Notes: generated from the letters alone by a model not told the origin. 64,000 nucleotides of DNA from Clostridium sp. MD294 (GCF_000364165.2 NZ_CP097810.1:2606130-2670129); one strand, 5' to 3'. Shown: positions 9,963-18,791, numbered from the stretch's first letter. Program-made: numbers and translations.

Positions 9963-11066
9963 ATGAAAAAAATGAAAAGAATCATTAGTATGCTATTATT
10001 GTGCAGTATGATATTTGCACAGCCTGTTTATGCAGTAGAAAATATATCAGAAAATCAATCTACAAGCAAAAGTAATATAGAAAAAAGAGGATATTTTGCA
10101 GAAAAAAATCATATTTTATATTATTTTAATCATAATGTATTTCACAATGTATTGCAGCTTTCTCAATATAATTTGCAGACACAAACAGCTTCTCTATTAT
10201 GTGAAGATTACTTTCGATACGACCCTATTGCACCAATTTATAATATGAGGGTTTGTAATGATGGATATGTTTATTTTAAAGCAGAAAAAGAAGAAGACAT
10301 AAAAGAACAAGAAGATAACAGTGCATATTATCGAGTTTCTATCAATGGTGGAAAAAGTGAATATGTTTGTAAATATAAAGAAATTGCATTTCTTTCTGAT
10401 ACTTGGATATATTGGTCAGAAAAAAACATTTTTTATAATTTAGTGACAAAAGAAACCATACAAAATACAGTAACAAATTCTCTTGATGCTATACTACTAA
10501 AAGAACCAGCAAATAGTTCTTGTGAATATCATGATATTATTTATTTGGATGCCTATCATGTAGATTTGAATGTTATTCCAACAAGCCATAAAAATGGTCA
10601 ACCTCTAGAAGCTGGCATCTATGCTTTACCATTACATAAACAAAGTGATTTCCATAAAATAGAATTGAAAGAAAAAGCAAATAATTTTCAATTTTATAAT
10701 AACAATTTATATTATCATACTGGAAGTGCAATTAAACAGTACTCCTTACAAAATCATACAACAAAAACAATAATAGAAACAAAAGAAACAGAAAATGATG
10801 AACTATATGAATTTTCTGTTTATAATGATACTTTATATTATCATTATGGTGTCGAAAAAAATGGAAAACATTATCATAATTTGTATGGTATTTCATTAGA
10901 TAAAGAAGGAAGTCAAGCTGTTATAGCAGTACCTTATTTATTTGGAAATCAAATGCATATTTTTGAAAATGCAATTTGTCATGCTACCTATGCATATCAG
11001 TGGAATGTAGGAGCTTGGAGAATATTTGATATTCATACAGGAAAAATACAGTTTACACTTTATTAA
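9963..11066 (+). CDS. Exported DUF5050-like beta-propeller protein
   Basis: A 367-residue protein with a signal peptide (MKKMKRIISMLLLCSMIFAQPVYA). The mature part has repeats of the form NDGYVYFK and VSINGGKSEYVCKYKEI, typical of DUF5050-type propeller proteins that read like YRxxxNGGK. It is paralogous to 13784-14992: both share RVCNDGYVYFK, INGGKSE, FLSDTWxY and a late HIFENxICH. The ATG at 9963 is used because the upstream TTG gives no better signal peptide. Stalk gene 11086 follows after 19 bases, so the two form an operon under the class B promoter. The function is unknown; propellers of this kind commonly bind ligands at the cell surface. Confidence 0.7.
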   Translation: MKKMKRIISMLLLCSMIFAQPVYAVENISENQSTSKSNIEKRGYFAEKNHILYYFNHNVFHNVLQLSQYNLQTQTASLLCEDYFRYDPIAPIYNMRVCNDGYVYFKAEKEEDIKEQEDNSAYYRVSINGGKSEYVCKYKEIAFLSDTWIYWSEKNIFYNLVTKETIQNTVTNSLDAILLKEPANSSCEYHDIIYLDAYHVDLNVIPTSHKNGQPLEAGIYALPLHKQSDFHKIELKEKANNFQFYNNNLYYHTGSAIKQYSLQNHTTKTIIETKETENDELYEFSVYNDTLYYHYGVEKNGKHYHNLYGISLDKEGSQAVIAVPYLFGNQMHIFENAICHATYAYQWNVGAWRIFDIHTGKIQFTLY

Positions 11067-11085
11067 GGAAAGGAGAGAATTATTT

Positions 11086-12054
11086 ATGAAAAGATTTTTA
11101 AAATTGCTAGTATTATTATATTGTATTCTCATAATGGGAAATCACGTTTATGCAGAAACAGAAAAAGTTATTTATTCTGATATTACAGCTTATATTAATG
11201 GTTTTCCAATACCTTCTTATAATTTTTATGGAGAAACAGTAGTCATTGCAAAAGATTTAGAGAACTATGGCTTTGATTTGAATTACGTTGACGAAGAACG
11301 TTGTTTATATATAGAATATAATCCTGATAAAAAAGTAACTGCAAACTATAACCCACAAAAAGAGAATAAAAAAATTGGTTCTGTAGCCTTTACTGCTCAA
11401 GCTACTGATATTTATACAAGAGTAAATGGTTTTAATATTACTTATGGTACTTCTTACAGTATAAACGGACAATTATTAGTTAATATAGATGGATTAGAGC
11501 ATTGTCATTCTAGTTACATCACATGGAATGGAGAAAAAAGAACAATTTCTTTTGACTATATGCCATATTGGGAAATAAAACCACATATAGCATATGAAAA
11601 AGTAAAAACAGAAGAAATTTCTGATTTTTTTCTAGAACTTACAAGACCAGGCAAAGAAGACTGGTTTAATGTCAAAGGAAAAAATGATCAATATCTTTCC
11701 TCATTTAGAGTCATCTGGTGCGAAAAAACACCTGTAAGAGATTTTACAAAAAGTTGGTTTGAAAATGCTAAAATTACAATTGACTTTTCTATTGATGACC
11801 ATGATATTGCAAAAACAGAGCAGTTAATGCAGTTATTAAATGCTATTTTAACTATTAATTCTGAAGGAAATGCTGTGATAGAGAATATTGCTGCTGCAAA
11901 TGAACATATCAAAGTATTTATCAATGGAGAAAGAATAGCTATTTCTGCAATAGAACTAAGACCAAATTTTGGCGGTTATACATATTATATAGAATTGGAA
12001 AAGGAGGTAAAAAATTTAGATGAAATTCAAAGCGTTACCATAGAATGTAAATAA
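11086..12054 (+). CDS. Exported stalk-domain protein, second member of pair
   Basis: A 322-residue protein. The ATG at 11086 follows AAGGAAAGGAGAG and opens a signal peptide (MKRFLKLLVLLYCILIMGNHVYA). The N-terminal stalk repeat reads DITAYINGFPIPSYNFYGETVVIAKDLENYGFDL. A second repeat begins near ATDIYTRVNGFNITYG. The C-terminal third resembles that of 15078-16118 (NEHIKVxxNG and a terminal ...QSVTIECK / QTIAIECK), so the two are clear paralogs. It is encoded just after a DUF5050-like gene in both places. Confidence 0.75.
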   Translation: MKRFLKLLVLLYCILIMGNHVYAETEKVIYSDITAYINGFPIPSYNFYGETVVIAKDLENYGFDLNYVDEERCLYIEYNPDKKVTANYNPQKENKKIGSVAFTAQATDIYTRVNGFNITYGTSYSINGQLLVNIDGLEHCHSSYITWNGEKRTISFDYMPYWEIKPHIAYEKVKTEEISDFFLELTRPGKEDWFNVKGKNDQYLSSFRVIWCEKTPVRDFTKSWFENAKITIDFSIDDHDIAKTEQLMQLLNAILTINSEGNAVIENIAAANEHIKVFINGERIAISAIELRPNFGGYTYYIELEKEVKNLDEIQSVTIECK

Positions 12055-12090
12055 TATATTTTTTAAAATTTTAAAAAAATATAAATTTAG

Positions 12091-12122
12091 GTTGCTAATT
12101 TTGTATTCAATTCCTCTTTCTA
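12091..12122 (+). promoter_or_regulatory. Class A promoter of gene 12222
   Basis: AAATTTAG then GTTGCTA (12091-12097), 18 bases, CTTTCTA (12116-12122). Expected start of transcription is near 12130, just before a structured leader. Confidence 0.55.
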
Positions 12123-12137
12123 TTATGTAGGTGATAA

Positions 12138-12184
12138 TAAGCTGGAAAAATAGGGCGGTTTTTCCAGTGTATGCCCAGAACTTA
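12138..12184 (+). promoter_or_regulatory. Pseudoknot-like structured 5' UTR
   Basis: CTGGAAAAA (12142-12150) pairs with TTTTTCCAG (12159-12167). GGGC in its loop (12153-12156) can pair with GCCC beyond it (12173-12176). TAAG (12138-12141) with CTTA (12181-12184) can close the whole. The pairs interleave, so the RNA can form an H-type pseudoknot or two alternative hairpins. The leader upstream of 17746 (minus) has the same topology with different bases. Confidence 0.5.
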
Positions 12185-12221
12185 CAAATATAAAAATATA
12201 GACAAATAAGGAGGAAACAAT

Positions 12222-13628
12222 ATGAAAGTAGATTTTCAAATGGATTGTATTACAAACAAAAATCAAGAGTATATGGTGGCAATTACTCATCTGAATATGC
12301 AAGAAGAAAGCAAAACAGTAGATTGTTTTTTAGAGGATTTAGAAAATAATACTCTTTTACATGAAACAATTACACCAGAAAATACAGGTGTTACTCTAGG
12401 TGCAGTTGAATTGGAAAAAGCATATCATATTCGCATAGAAGAGGCAGAAAATATTTATGTTGGCGAAGTAACAGCACACAAAAATGCAGAAAAAGAAACT
12501 GTATTTCTTGATACAAATATTTATATTTCTCCTGCAAAAAGACAAGCTAAAGTAGCAAGAATTACATTAGAAAAAGCAGAAGTAGAAAGCCAAAGGGCAG
12601 CAACAAATGTGAAATATCAGGCTTATGTAGGTAGTTATAAAGAAGGAGCTGCTCAAAAGAGCTTATTTGCAGCAATCGAATTAATTAGAACAAAAGCAAA
12701 TGGCGTGGTAAAAAGAACCGACACAGGAGCAACTGTATTTGATAAAAATAGTGATTACCATAAATATCAATTTACAGCATATTATGGCTCTTGTAATGAA
12801 CCAAAAGAGGCAGAAAAATGGATAGAAGATTTTGCTTATTCTCATGTCATTAAAAAAGATTGTCATCTTTATGACAACAGTTTTATTTCTCAAACAATGA
12901 GTGGTGTTAAAGTAGAAGCATGGAATAAAGAACCTGACAATGGCGGATATGTTGTAAAATATGCCAATATGTGGTTGGGATACAGAACAGGCTCTGCTAC
13001 AGTAAATTTAAGTCAGGCTCGTTTAAAGGCTTCTACCAATTCTAAACAAGGTTGCAATGCATTTGTCTACATCTCTACACAAAGTGATGATGTTACTGTA
13101 GATTTTGGATTAATCTGTAGTCCTCATTCAAATGGTAACTGGTATCCTTGTTATAACATCGCTGGAGGAGAAAATGCTGGATTTAAGAAATTTGATGATG
13201 TTATTGTAACATCTACTAAAAATAGCTCTGGTGAATACTTACCTAATAAAGATGTCACAATGCAATATACTTTTGATGAAAAAGGAAATATTTTCTTTAC
13301 TGTAAATGGAAAAACTTATACAATAGAATCAAGTAAAACTGGCATCAAAAAATTTGACAGAAGTTTCTTATTTATGACATCTTATGTACCAATTTTAGGC
13401 GAATCAAGTAAAGATAAACAAACTCCTGATTTTAGAAATGATGGATACTTCAGAAATGTAGTGTGGAAAAATTGCAAACTTGGTAAAACAACACCAAATG
13501 TACCATTCAATTACAACAGTTCCAACCGTTCCTTGTATTTGGAATATAATACGGATTGCTGTAGTACAAATCATAGCGGAACTACAGAAGTAGTAAATAT
13601 TTTCTATGACAGAGAATATACAGAATAA
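12222..13628 (+). CDS. Leaderless exoprotein-like protein of unknown family (468 aa)
   Basis: I do not recognise the family. The ATG at 12222 follows AAGGAGGAAACA. There is no signal peptide or membrane helix. Residues 1-130 look like a small beta domain (MKVDFQMDCITNKNQEYMV... and AKVARITLEKAEVES). The rest is rich in Asn, Ser, Gly, Tyr and Trp, with stretches such as YVVKYANMWLGYRTGSATVNL and DVTVDFGLICSPHSNGNWYPC that suggest a lectin-like beta sandwich, an inference from composition only. Three closely spaced Cys lie near the C terminus. Like 7530, it is monocistronic with a class A promoter, a structured leader and its own terminator. Confidence 0.65.
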   Translation: MKVDFQMDCITNKNQEYMVAITHLNMQEESKTVDCFLEDLENNTLLHETITPENTGVTLGAVELEKAYHIRIEEAENIYVGEVTAHKNAEKETVFLDTNIYISPAKRQAKVARITLEKAEVESQRAATNVKYQAYVGSYKEGAAQKSLFAAIELIRTKANGVVKRTDTGATVFDKNSDYHKYQFTAYYGSCNEPKEAEKWIEDFAYSHVIKKDCHLYDNSFISQTMSGVKVEAWNKEPDNGGYVVKYANMWLGYRTGSATVNLSQARLKASTNSKQGCNAFVYISTQSDDVTVDFGLICSPHSNGNWYPCYNIAGGENAGFKKFDDVIVTSTKNSSGEYLPNKDVTMQYTFDEKGNIFFTVNGKTYTIESSKTGIKKFDRSFLFMTSYVPILGESSKDKQTPDFRNDGYFRNVVWKNCKLGKTTPNVPFNYNSSNRSLYLEYNTDCCSTNHSGTTEVVNIFYDREYTE

Positions 13629-13643
13629 TATTTAAAAATTTTT

Positions 13644-13672
13644 AGCCCTTGCAGAAAGCAAGGGCTATATTT
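13644..13672 (+). terminator. Hairpin terminator after 12222-13628
   Basis: AGCCCTTGC pairs with GCAAGGGCT around a 5-base loop, followed by ATATTTA. The U-tract is weak. Confidence 0.7.
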
Positions 13673-13711
13673 AGTATGATACACAAAATATTTAAAAAAA
13701 TAAAATATTTT

Positions 13712-13740
13712 GTAGTATTTTATATCATTTTTTTGTTTAT
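13712..13740 (+). promoter_or_regulatory. Class B promoter of gene 13784
   Basis: TTTTGTAGTA (GTAGTA 13712-13717), 17 bases, GTTTAT (13735-13740), matching the 9897, 15000 and minus-strand 9847 sites. Confidence 0.5.
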
Positions 13741-13783
13741 ATAGATAAAATATAAATGTACATATAAATCGGAGGGATTATTT

Positions 13784-14992
13784 ATGAAAAAATTTAAAAA
13801 ATCATTTTCTGTTATTCTGCTAATCATTATTCTGTTTCATCAATATTGTATCACCTATGCAAATCAAACAGTCTTAGAACAAACAAAAAACATAACAAAA
13901 CAACAAACATCAGAATCTACAAATTATCAAAATATAACCAATGGAGGTGTTTTTGCAGAAAAAGACCACTTTTTATACTATTTCAAGGATATTGGAACAG
14001 AAAAGTGCCTACCTCAGCTTTTTAGATATGATTTAGAAAAAAATGTAGAGGTTGGACTATCTTCTGATATATTTGTTCAAGTAAGGGATATGCGAGTATG
14101 CAATGATGGATATGTTTATTTTAAAGGGATTAACATATATGATGCACCAACAAGCAACTATCCGTTACTCTATCGTATTCCTATAAATGGTGGAAAAAGT
14201 GAGCTGATTGGTAATATCTATATCAATGAATATTTTTTTCTATCGGATACTTGGATGTATGATATGGAAAAAAACAACTTTTTTAATGTTGTTACAAAAG
14301 AAACAATCCCTAATACCATCACAAAAGAAATCAATATAAATAATAAAACCTTTGAGATGAGAGAATACAATGATACGATATACATTTATATCAGAGAAAA
14401 TCCAACATGGGGAGGAGAAATAGTATATCAAAATGATGAATTATTGGAATCTGGATTCTACGCTCTCCCATTATATCAACAAAAGCATTTTCATAAAATA
14501 GAATTAGAAGATGATTTTATTTCTACATTCTCAATTTATGATAATACATTATATTATGGGACAAATAACTACGAAAAAGAAGAAAATGAAACACTATTAA
14601 AAGCATATTCTTTAGAAAATGGCACAACAAAAACAATTTTATCAGGAAAAGACAAAATGTATGAAAATGATTTTGCTATTTATAATGACACATTATACTA
14701 TTATTATAGAGAAGAAGAAAAGCAAGGCAGTATTATCCATATTGTTGACTGGTATCTTTATGGTATAAAATTGAACCAGTCTGAACTACCTTTTTGTGTC
14801 TTGCATTTAGGAGAAAAGAATAGCATGGTACATATTTTTGAAAATGTTATTTGTCATGTAAATAGTCAATTATTGTCTAAATATGGCGATATAGGAATAG
14901 GAGATTGGGAAATCAATAATTATCATACAGGAGAGCAATACAGCATAAAGCCTTATGTATCTGGTGTAGCGTATATACCACACTTTTTTTAA
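13784..14992 (+). CDS. Exported DUF5050-like beta-propeller protein, paralog of 9963
   Basis: A 402-residue protein with a signal peptide (MKKFKKSFSVILLIIILFHQYCITYA) after a GGAGGGATT ribosome site. Repeats such as RVCNDGYVYFKGI, IPINGGKSELIG, FLSDTWMYDME and YNDTLYYYYRE match 9963-11066 in order, so the genes arose by duplication. It is followed by stalk gene 15078 from a separate class B promoter that begins eight bases after this stop codon. Location is predicted as secreted or wall-associated. No catalytic motif is apparent. Confidence 0.7.
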   Translation: MKKFKKSFSVILLIIILFHQYCITYANQTVLEQTKNITKQQTSESTNYQNITNGGVFAEKDHFLYYFKDIGTEKCLPQLFRYDLEKNVEVGLSSDIFVQVRDMRVCNDGYVYFKGINIYDAPTSNYPLLYRIPINGGKSELIGNIYINEYFFLSDTWMYDMEKNNFFNVVTKETIPNTITKEININNKTFEMREYNDTIYIYIRENPTWGGEIVYQNDELLESGFYALPLYQQKHFHKIELEDDFISTFSIYDNTLYYGTNNYEKEENETLLKAYSLENGTTKTILSGKDKMYENDFAIYNDTLYYYYREEEKQGSIIHIVDWYLYGIKLNQSELPFCVLHLGEKNSMVHIFENVICHVNSQLLSKYGDIGIGDWEINNYHTGEQYSIKPYVSGVAYIPHFF

Positions 14993-14999
14993 AAAAGTT

Positions 15000-15028
15000 G
15001 TAGTAAATTTGTCTTTTTTGTTGTTTAT
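15000..15028 (+). promoter_or_regulatory. Class B promoter of stalk gene 15078
   Basis: GTTGTAGTA (GTAGTA 15000-15005), 17 bases, GTTTATATA (from 15023). The spacer is T-rich, as at the other class B sites. Confidence 0.5.
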
Positions 15029-15077
15029 ATATAAAAAGAAATTTATAATCATATCATCAATGAAGGAGGAATGTTTT

Positions 15078-16118
15078 ATGAAAAAATTGAAAAATTGTAT
15101 TATTTTATTGTTTTGTATGGTGATAAGCAGCAGTATTGTTTTTGCGAAAACAGGAGATATTATTGGAAAAGCAGTCAACACAGATATTGTTGCTTACATT
15201 AACGGCTTGCCAATTCCGTCTTATAATATCAATGGCTATACAGGAATTGTTGCAGAAGATTTAGAAAAATATGGCTTTGATGTTTGGTATTCAGATTCTG
15301 AACGTACTCTGCGAATAGAATATGATATTGCATCTCCCAATGAAATAACAGCAGATTATATTCCCCCCAAAAATACAAAGGCAATTGGCTCTTTTGCAGC
15401 AAATATTTACGAAACTGATATTATTGCACGACTTTTTTATGGGGCTGATAGAGATGAAAAATCTTATGATGCAGGTAATCGTGTCATTTTGGAAGTTCTA
15501 TCACAAACTGACGATGAAAGTATAGACGTAAATGTTTACAATATAGGCGGCAAGAGTATTATTTTAATGGACGATTTGGAGTATTATGGTAATGTAACAT
15601 GGTATCCTGAAAAAAGAAAGATATGTTTTGATTACGTTTCACCATCTTACTACAAAATATGGGATTTAAAAATAAAAAGGCAAGAAGAGAGAGATGTTTC
15701 AAAAGACATTTCCGATTTTGCTGTAGAATTTAAAAGAACAGGAAATAACAAATTTGATATTACTGAAAAAAATATACAATATCTTACAGATTTTACTGTA
15801 ACATGGGATGAAGAAAGAAATTTGATGTTTGGGTTTCAACTTGAAATGAATGTAATGGATGAAACAGAAGAATTACACAGTATGCTGAATAAAATGCTAA
15901 ATCAAGATAGAGAAGGAAATAAAGTACAGGAAGGAACGGATTTTGTAAATGAACATATCAAAGTATCTGTGAATGGCATTTATATTCCTGTTACATTTGT
16001 TCGTGGTGGCGGTGGAAATGGTCACAGTGATTTTTATTTTTATTTTGATACTTCTAGCTTAGATGAAACAGTAAAAGAATTTGATGATATACAAACAATT
16101 GCCATAGAATGTAAATAA
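15078..16118 (+). CDS. Exported stalk-domain protein, paralog of 8706 and 11086
   Basis: A 346-residue protein. The ATG at 15078 follows GAAGGAGGAATGTTTT, identical in form to the 9776 start. A signal peptide (MKKLKNCIILLFCMVISSSIVFA) is followed by a stalk repeat, DIVAYINGLPIPSYNINGYTGIVAEDLEKYGFDV. A second repeat contains VYNIGGKSIILMDDLEYYG. The C-terminal domain with NEHIKVSVNG and a final ECK matches 11086-12054. The LRR lipoprotein gene starts 19 bases after the stop, making an operon. Confidence 0.75.
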   Translation: MKKLKNCIILLFCMVISSSIVFAKTGDIIGKAVNTDIVAYINGLPIPSYNINGYTGIVAEDLEKYGFDVWYSDSERTLRIEYDIASPNEITADYIPPKNTKAIGSFAANIYETDIIARLFYGADRDEKSYDAGNRVILEVLSQTDDESIDVNVYNIGGKSIILMDDLEYYGNVTWYPEKRKICFDYVSPSYYKIWDLKIKRQEERDVSKDISDFAVEFKRTGNNKFDITEKNIQYLTDFTVTWDEERNLMFGFQLEMNVMDETEELHSMLNKMLNQDREGNKVQEGTDFVNEHIKVSVNGIYIPVTFVRGGGGNGHSDFYFYFDTSSLDETVKEFDDIQTIAIECK

Positions 16119-16137
16119 AAGCAAAGGAGTAAAACAG

Positions 16138-16887
16138 ATGTTTCAAAGGCTATTTTTATTTCTTTTTATTCTTTTCTCATTTTCAGCTTGCTCTGATGAG
16201 GAAAATAAAGTCAGTGAGTATATTGGTAATGAATATACTGGAAACACACAAATAGAAATCAATTTTAAATATGAAGATATGTTATATTCTTCTGAAACAG
16301 CAATCGAATTTTTGTCATTGGAAGAAATAGATTATCCTATTGATGAGATAAAAACAATTCGCATATGTGGTGTAATTTTAAATGATTCTTCTATACTATC
16401 ACAATATCAAAATTTAGAATCTATTTTTATAGAAAATTGCAGTATAAACGATTTTTCTTTTTTGTCATCCTTACAGAATTTAAAATCCTTGCATTTATCT
16501 AACTGCGTCGCACAAGAATATCAGTCCATTGAAAAATTGCCAAACAAACAAAATTTGACAGAATGTAATATCAATTACTGTCAGCAAGGAGATACTCCTT
16601 TCAAAGATATCTCCTTTTTAAAAAATTTTTATCATATAGAAAAATTAGGTTTGATAGGAAATGATATTTCTGATATTTCTGTATTATCTGGAATGAAAGA
16701 ATTGCAGGAGCTATTTTTGACAGACGGAAATTTTTCGTTGAATACATTAGAAGCATTATATCCCCTAAAAAATTTGAAATTGATTCAAATATCTATGGCT
16801 GTAGCAGAAAATTTATCAGAAAAAGATATTGCAGTATTTGGAAATCCCTTTTTCCCTGATAAAAATACCATCATAGAAATTGATTAA
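16138..16887 (+). CDS. Leucine-rich-repeat lipoprotein
   Basis: A 249-residue protein with a lipoprotein signal (MFQRLFLFLFILFSFSAC, lipid attachment at the Cys). The mature part carries short leucine-rich repeats: LSQYQNLESIFIENCSI, FLSSLQNLKSLHLSNCVA, FLKNFYHIEKLGLIGNDI and VLSGMKELQELFLTDG. AAAGGAG precedes the ATG. It is the last gene of the 15078 operon and is followed by a strong terminator. Predicted to sit on the outer face of the membrane as a binding protein; the ligand is unknown. Confidence 0.75.
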   Translation: MFQRLFLFLFILFSFSACSDEENKVSEYIGNEYTGNTQIEINFKYEDMLYSSETAIEFLSLEEIDYPIDEIKTIRICGVILNDSSILSQYQNLESIFIENCSINDFSFLSSLQNLKSLHLSNCVAQEYQSIEKLPNKQNLTECNINYCQQGDTPFKDISFLKNFYHIEKLGLIGNDISDISVLSGMKELQELFLTDGNFSLNTLEALYPLKNLKLIQISMAVAENLSEKDIAVFGNPFFPDKNTIIEID

Positions 16888-16888
16888 A

Positions 16889-16926
16889 AAAGAAACCCAC
16901 TACAAAAAAATAGTGGGTTTCTTTTT
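16889..16926. terminator. Bidirectional intrinsic terminator
   Basis: A 14-bp stem, AAAGAAACCCACTA with TAGTGGGTTTCTTT, separates converging genes 16138-16887 (plus) and 16937-17746 (minus). Confidence 0.9.
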
Positions 16927-16936
16927 ACTGGATAAA

Positions 16937-17746
16937 TTATTGTCCTGTCCAATCACAAGAATTTGCGACATCTACCAGTAATCTTATTCTACAAAAAGTA
17001 AGTCTGGTACTAGCACCTGCACTCGTAGCAGAACCGTTTGATTTATAAGATATTTTGGTACAATTACTACCATCTAAACAAATTGCTTGTGTACAGCCAA
17101 AATATTTCATAAGAAGATGTACTCCATAGATATTAGGACCACTGTTTAAATCACTGGTAGAATTGCCAAATAAAGCTGCTAATATAACAGAACCATCTGA
17201 GCGAACACCCATAGCAGTTCTTGGGGTATGAACTTCTGTACGACCATTATACAAATTAGGATAATACTCCTTAAAAGCCTTTAAAAATGCACTCTCATTC
17301 GCATAGGAATTGTATGGTAAAACATTAAAACCACCAACACCCCATTCCATGTTAGTCACACCATGATGATTTGATGGTGACCAAGAAGATATTTTTGACA
17401 ATAAGCTTACTTTCTTTGTTGTCCCATTACAACATAAAACGTCCATAGCCGTTTTTGTGTCATTCAGATTTTCATAGTTATTGCTTCCGCCTTCTGTATT
17501 ACCAGGATATTGCGACATATCTTTATTTCTGAAAATATGTAATGCAGTCATATATCCTTTTTTGTTAGCTTGTACTGTAAAAAAAGAGGCATTTGTTCCA
17601 AAGGCTCCGCTTTTTGCCCAATTAGTTGCATTGCTATCTGTCGTTGGTTCAACACAAAAGTCCATAGGAGAAGCAATATAAAATTTAGCTGTAATCTGTT
17701 CTCCTGTTGCAATTTTTATTGTTTTTTGATAAAATTTAGCTGACAT
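16937..17746 (-). CDS. Leaderless phosphodiester glycosidase (NAGPA)-like protein
   Basis: A 269-residue protein with the signature order of the NAGPA/phosphodiester glycosidase family: GTNASFF (about 50-56), HTPRTAMGVRSDG (173-185) and CLDGSNCTKISY (223-234). Family members cleave sugar-phosphodiester linkages and are normally exported. This one has no signal peptide. AGAAGTGG places the start at ATG 17746; a GTG nine bases upstream is possible. In many members the last motif is DGGGS; here it is DGSNC, so activity is uncertain. The gene has a class A promoter and a pseudoknot-like leader, and belongs to the leaderless set of this island. Confidence 0.75.
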   Translation of the reverse strand: MSAKFYQKTIKIATGEQITAKFYIASPMDFCVEPTTDSNATNWAKSGAFGTNASFFTVQANKKGYMTALHIFRNKDMSQYPGNTEGGSNNYENLNDTKTAMDVLCCNGTTKKVSLLSKISSWSPSNHHGVTNMEWGVGGFNVLPYNSYANESAFLKAFKEYYPNLYNGRTEVHTPRTAMGVRSDGSVILAALFGNSTSDLNSGPNIYGVHLLMKYFGCTQAICLDGSNCTKISYKSNGSATSAGASTRLTFCRIRLLVDVANSCDWTGQ

Positions 17747-17783
17747 AAAATCCACTTCTTTCTCTTTTTATTTTTAATTTTTA

Positions 17784-17838
17784 TAGCAAATGGGACTTTC
17801 CTATAAGCTTGTCCCTTTCTTATAGGCTTTACTTGCTA
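17784..17838 (-). promoter_or_regulatory. Pseudoknot-like structured 5' UTR
   Basis: Read on the minus strand: TAGCAA, CCTATAAG, GGGAC, CTTATAGG, GTCCC, TTGCTA. CCTATAAG pairs with CTTATAGG (8 bp), GGGAC inside its loop pairs with GTCCC beyond it (5 bp), and TAGCAA with TTGCTA closes the whole. Connectors are only 2-6 bases. The fold begins almost exactly at the predicted transcription start. It could be an H-type pseudoknot or a two-state switch. Confidence 0.6.
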
Positions 17839-17844
17839 CATCAT

Positions 17845-17875
17845 ATAAAGAGAGAAAAAAAGTAAAAATAGCAAC
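17845..17875 (-). promoter_or_regulatory. Class A promoter of gene 17746 (minus)
   Basis: On the minus strand: GTTGCTA (17875-17869), 18 bases, CTTTAT (17850-17845). Confidence 0.55.
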
Positions 17876-17918
17876 GAAACTTTTACAAAAATAAAAAAAA
17901 CAGAAATTTTTTATTCTT

Positions 17919-18791
17919 TTAAAAACCATGATTTAGTATAAATTCAAAAAAATTTGTTACATTAGTATCCACTTTATCACTCATTTCAACATAAGAACCA
18001 TGCCCTGCATTTCCATGTCCTGTTTTATAATAAATTTCTCCGGTTGTTTTATCTATAAGCAGTAAATAAGGAGCGTCTATTATCCAAAAACTAGCTGTAT
18101 CCTCTATACACTGCATATCATTTATTTTTTGCTGAATTTGTATGAGCATTTTATTTGCATTGTCATTTTTTTGCTCTAATAAAAAATTTTGATAACATTG
18201 ATTCATTTTTTGTTTTGCCATTTGTAATGCTTGTTCTTTTGTTACTTTTTGTTCTCTTGTATCAATACATATCAAAGGGTTATATAAAGGCATTATTTCT
18301 TTTGTAGTATAGCTAACAGCACCATTCAAAGCGGTTACAAATTCTTTTAAAGGTACATATATTTCATTTTCTACATAAATTGCTTTTGTTGGTAGTATTT
18401 CATTATTCTTTTTGACGGAAAGAGAACTATCTATTACAATACTATCTAGTCCATTTTTGATACTATTTTTATTTTCTTCTTTTTGCAAATTTAATTCTTT
18501 GCAAATTCCTTCCAGTGAAATAAAAGAAATATCATTTTGAATGACAACATTTTCGAAGGATATTTTACCATTTATAATAAGGAATGTATGCTTTTGTCCT
18601 TCTTCTAATGTAAGTGAAGTGCTATCCGAAGCAGTAAATTTATATTTCCAGTTTCCATTTTCAAAATCACTGTTTTCTACATCAACTATATTAATATAAC
18701 AAGGCGTTTGCACTACTTCATTTGCCCATACTTGTGTTAAAATTTGAGAACATAAAATTGTAGTAGCGATTATCCTTTTAAATTGTTTCAT
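17919..18791 (-). CDS. Exported stalk-domain-like protein with C-terminal PepSY-like region
   Basis: A 290-residue protein. The ATG at 18791 is eight bases after AAAGGA; another in-frame ATG at 18797 is too close. The signal peptide is MKQFKRIIATTILCSQILTQVWA. The region KKNNEILPTKAIYVENEIYVPLKEFVTALNG is a stalk/copper amine oxidase N-domain repeat. The C terminus has KVTKEQALQMAKQKMNQCYQ and a later LLIDKTTGEIYYKTGHG, resembling PepSY-like domains. It diverges from 18975 and has no clear class A or B promoter. Confidence 0.6.
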   Translation of the reverse strand: MKQFKRIIATTILCSQILTQVWANEVVQTPCYINIVDVENSDFENGNWKYKFTASDSTSLTLEEGQKHTFLIINGKISFENVVIQNDISFISLEGICKELNLQKEENKNSIKNGLDSIVIDSSLSVKKNNEILPTKAIYVENEIYVPLKEFVTALNGAVSYTTKEIMPLYNPLICIDTREQKVTKEQALQMAKQKMNQCYQNFLLEQKNDNANKMLIQIQQKINDMQCIEDTASFWIIDAPYLLLIDKTTGEIYYKTGHGNAGHGSYVEMSDKVDTNVTNFFEFILNHGF

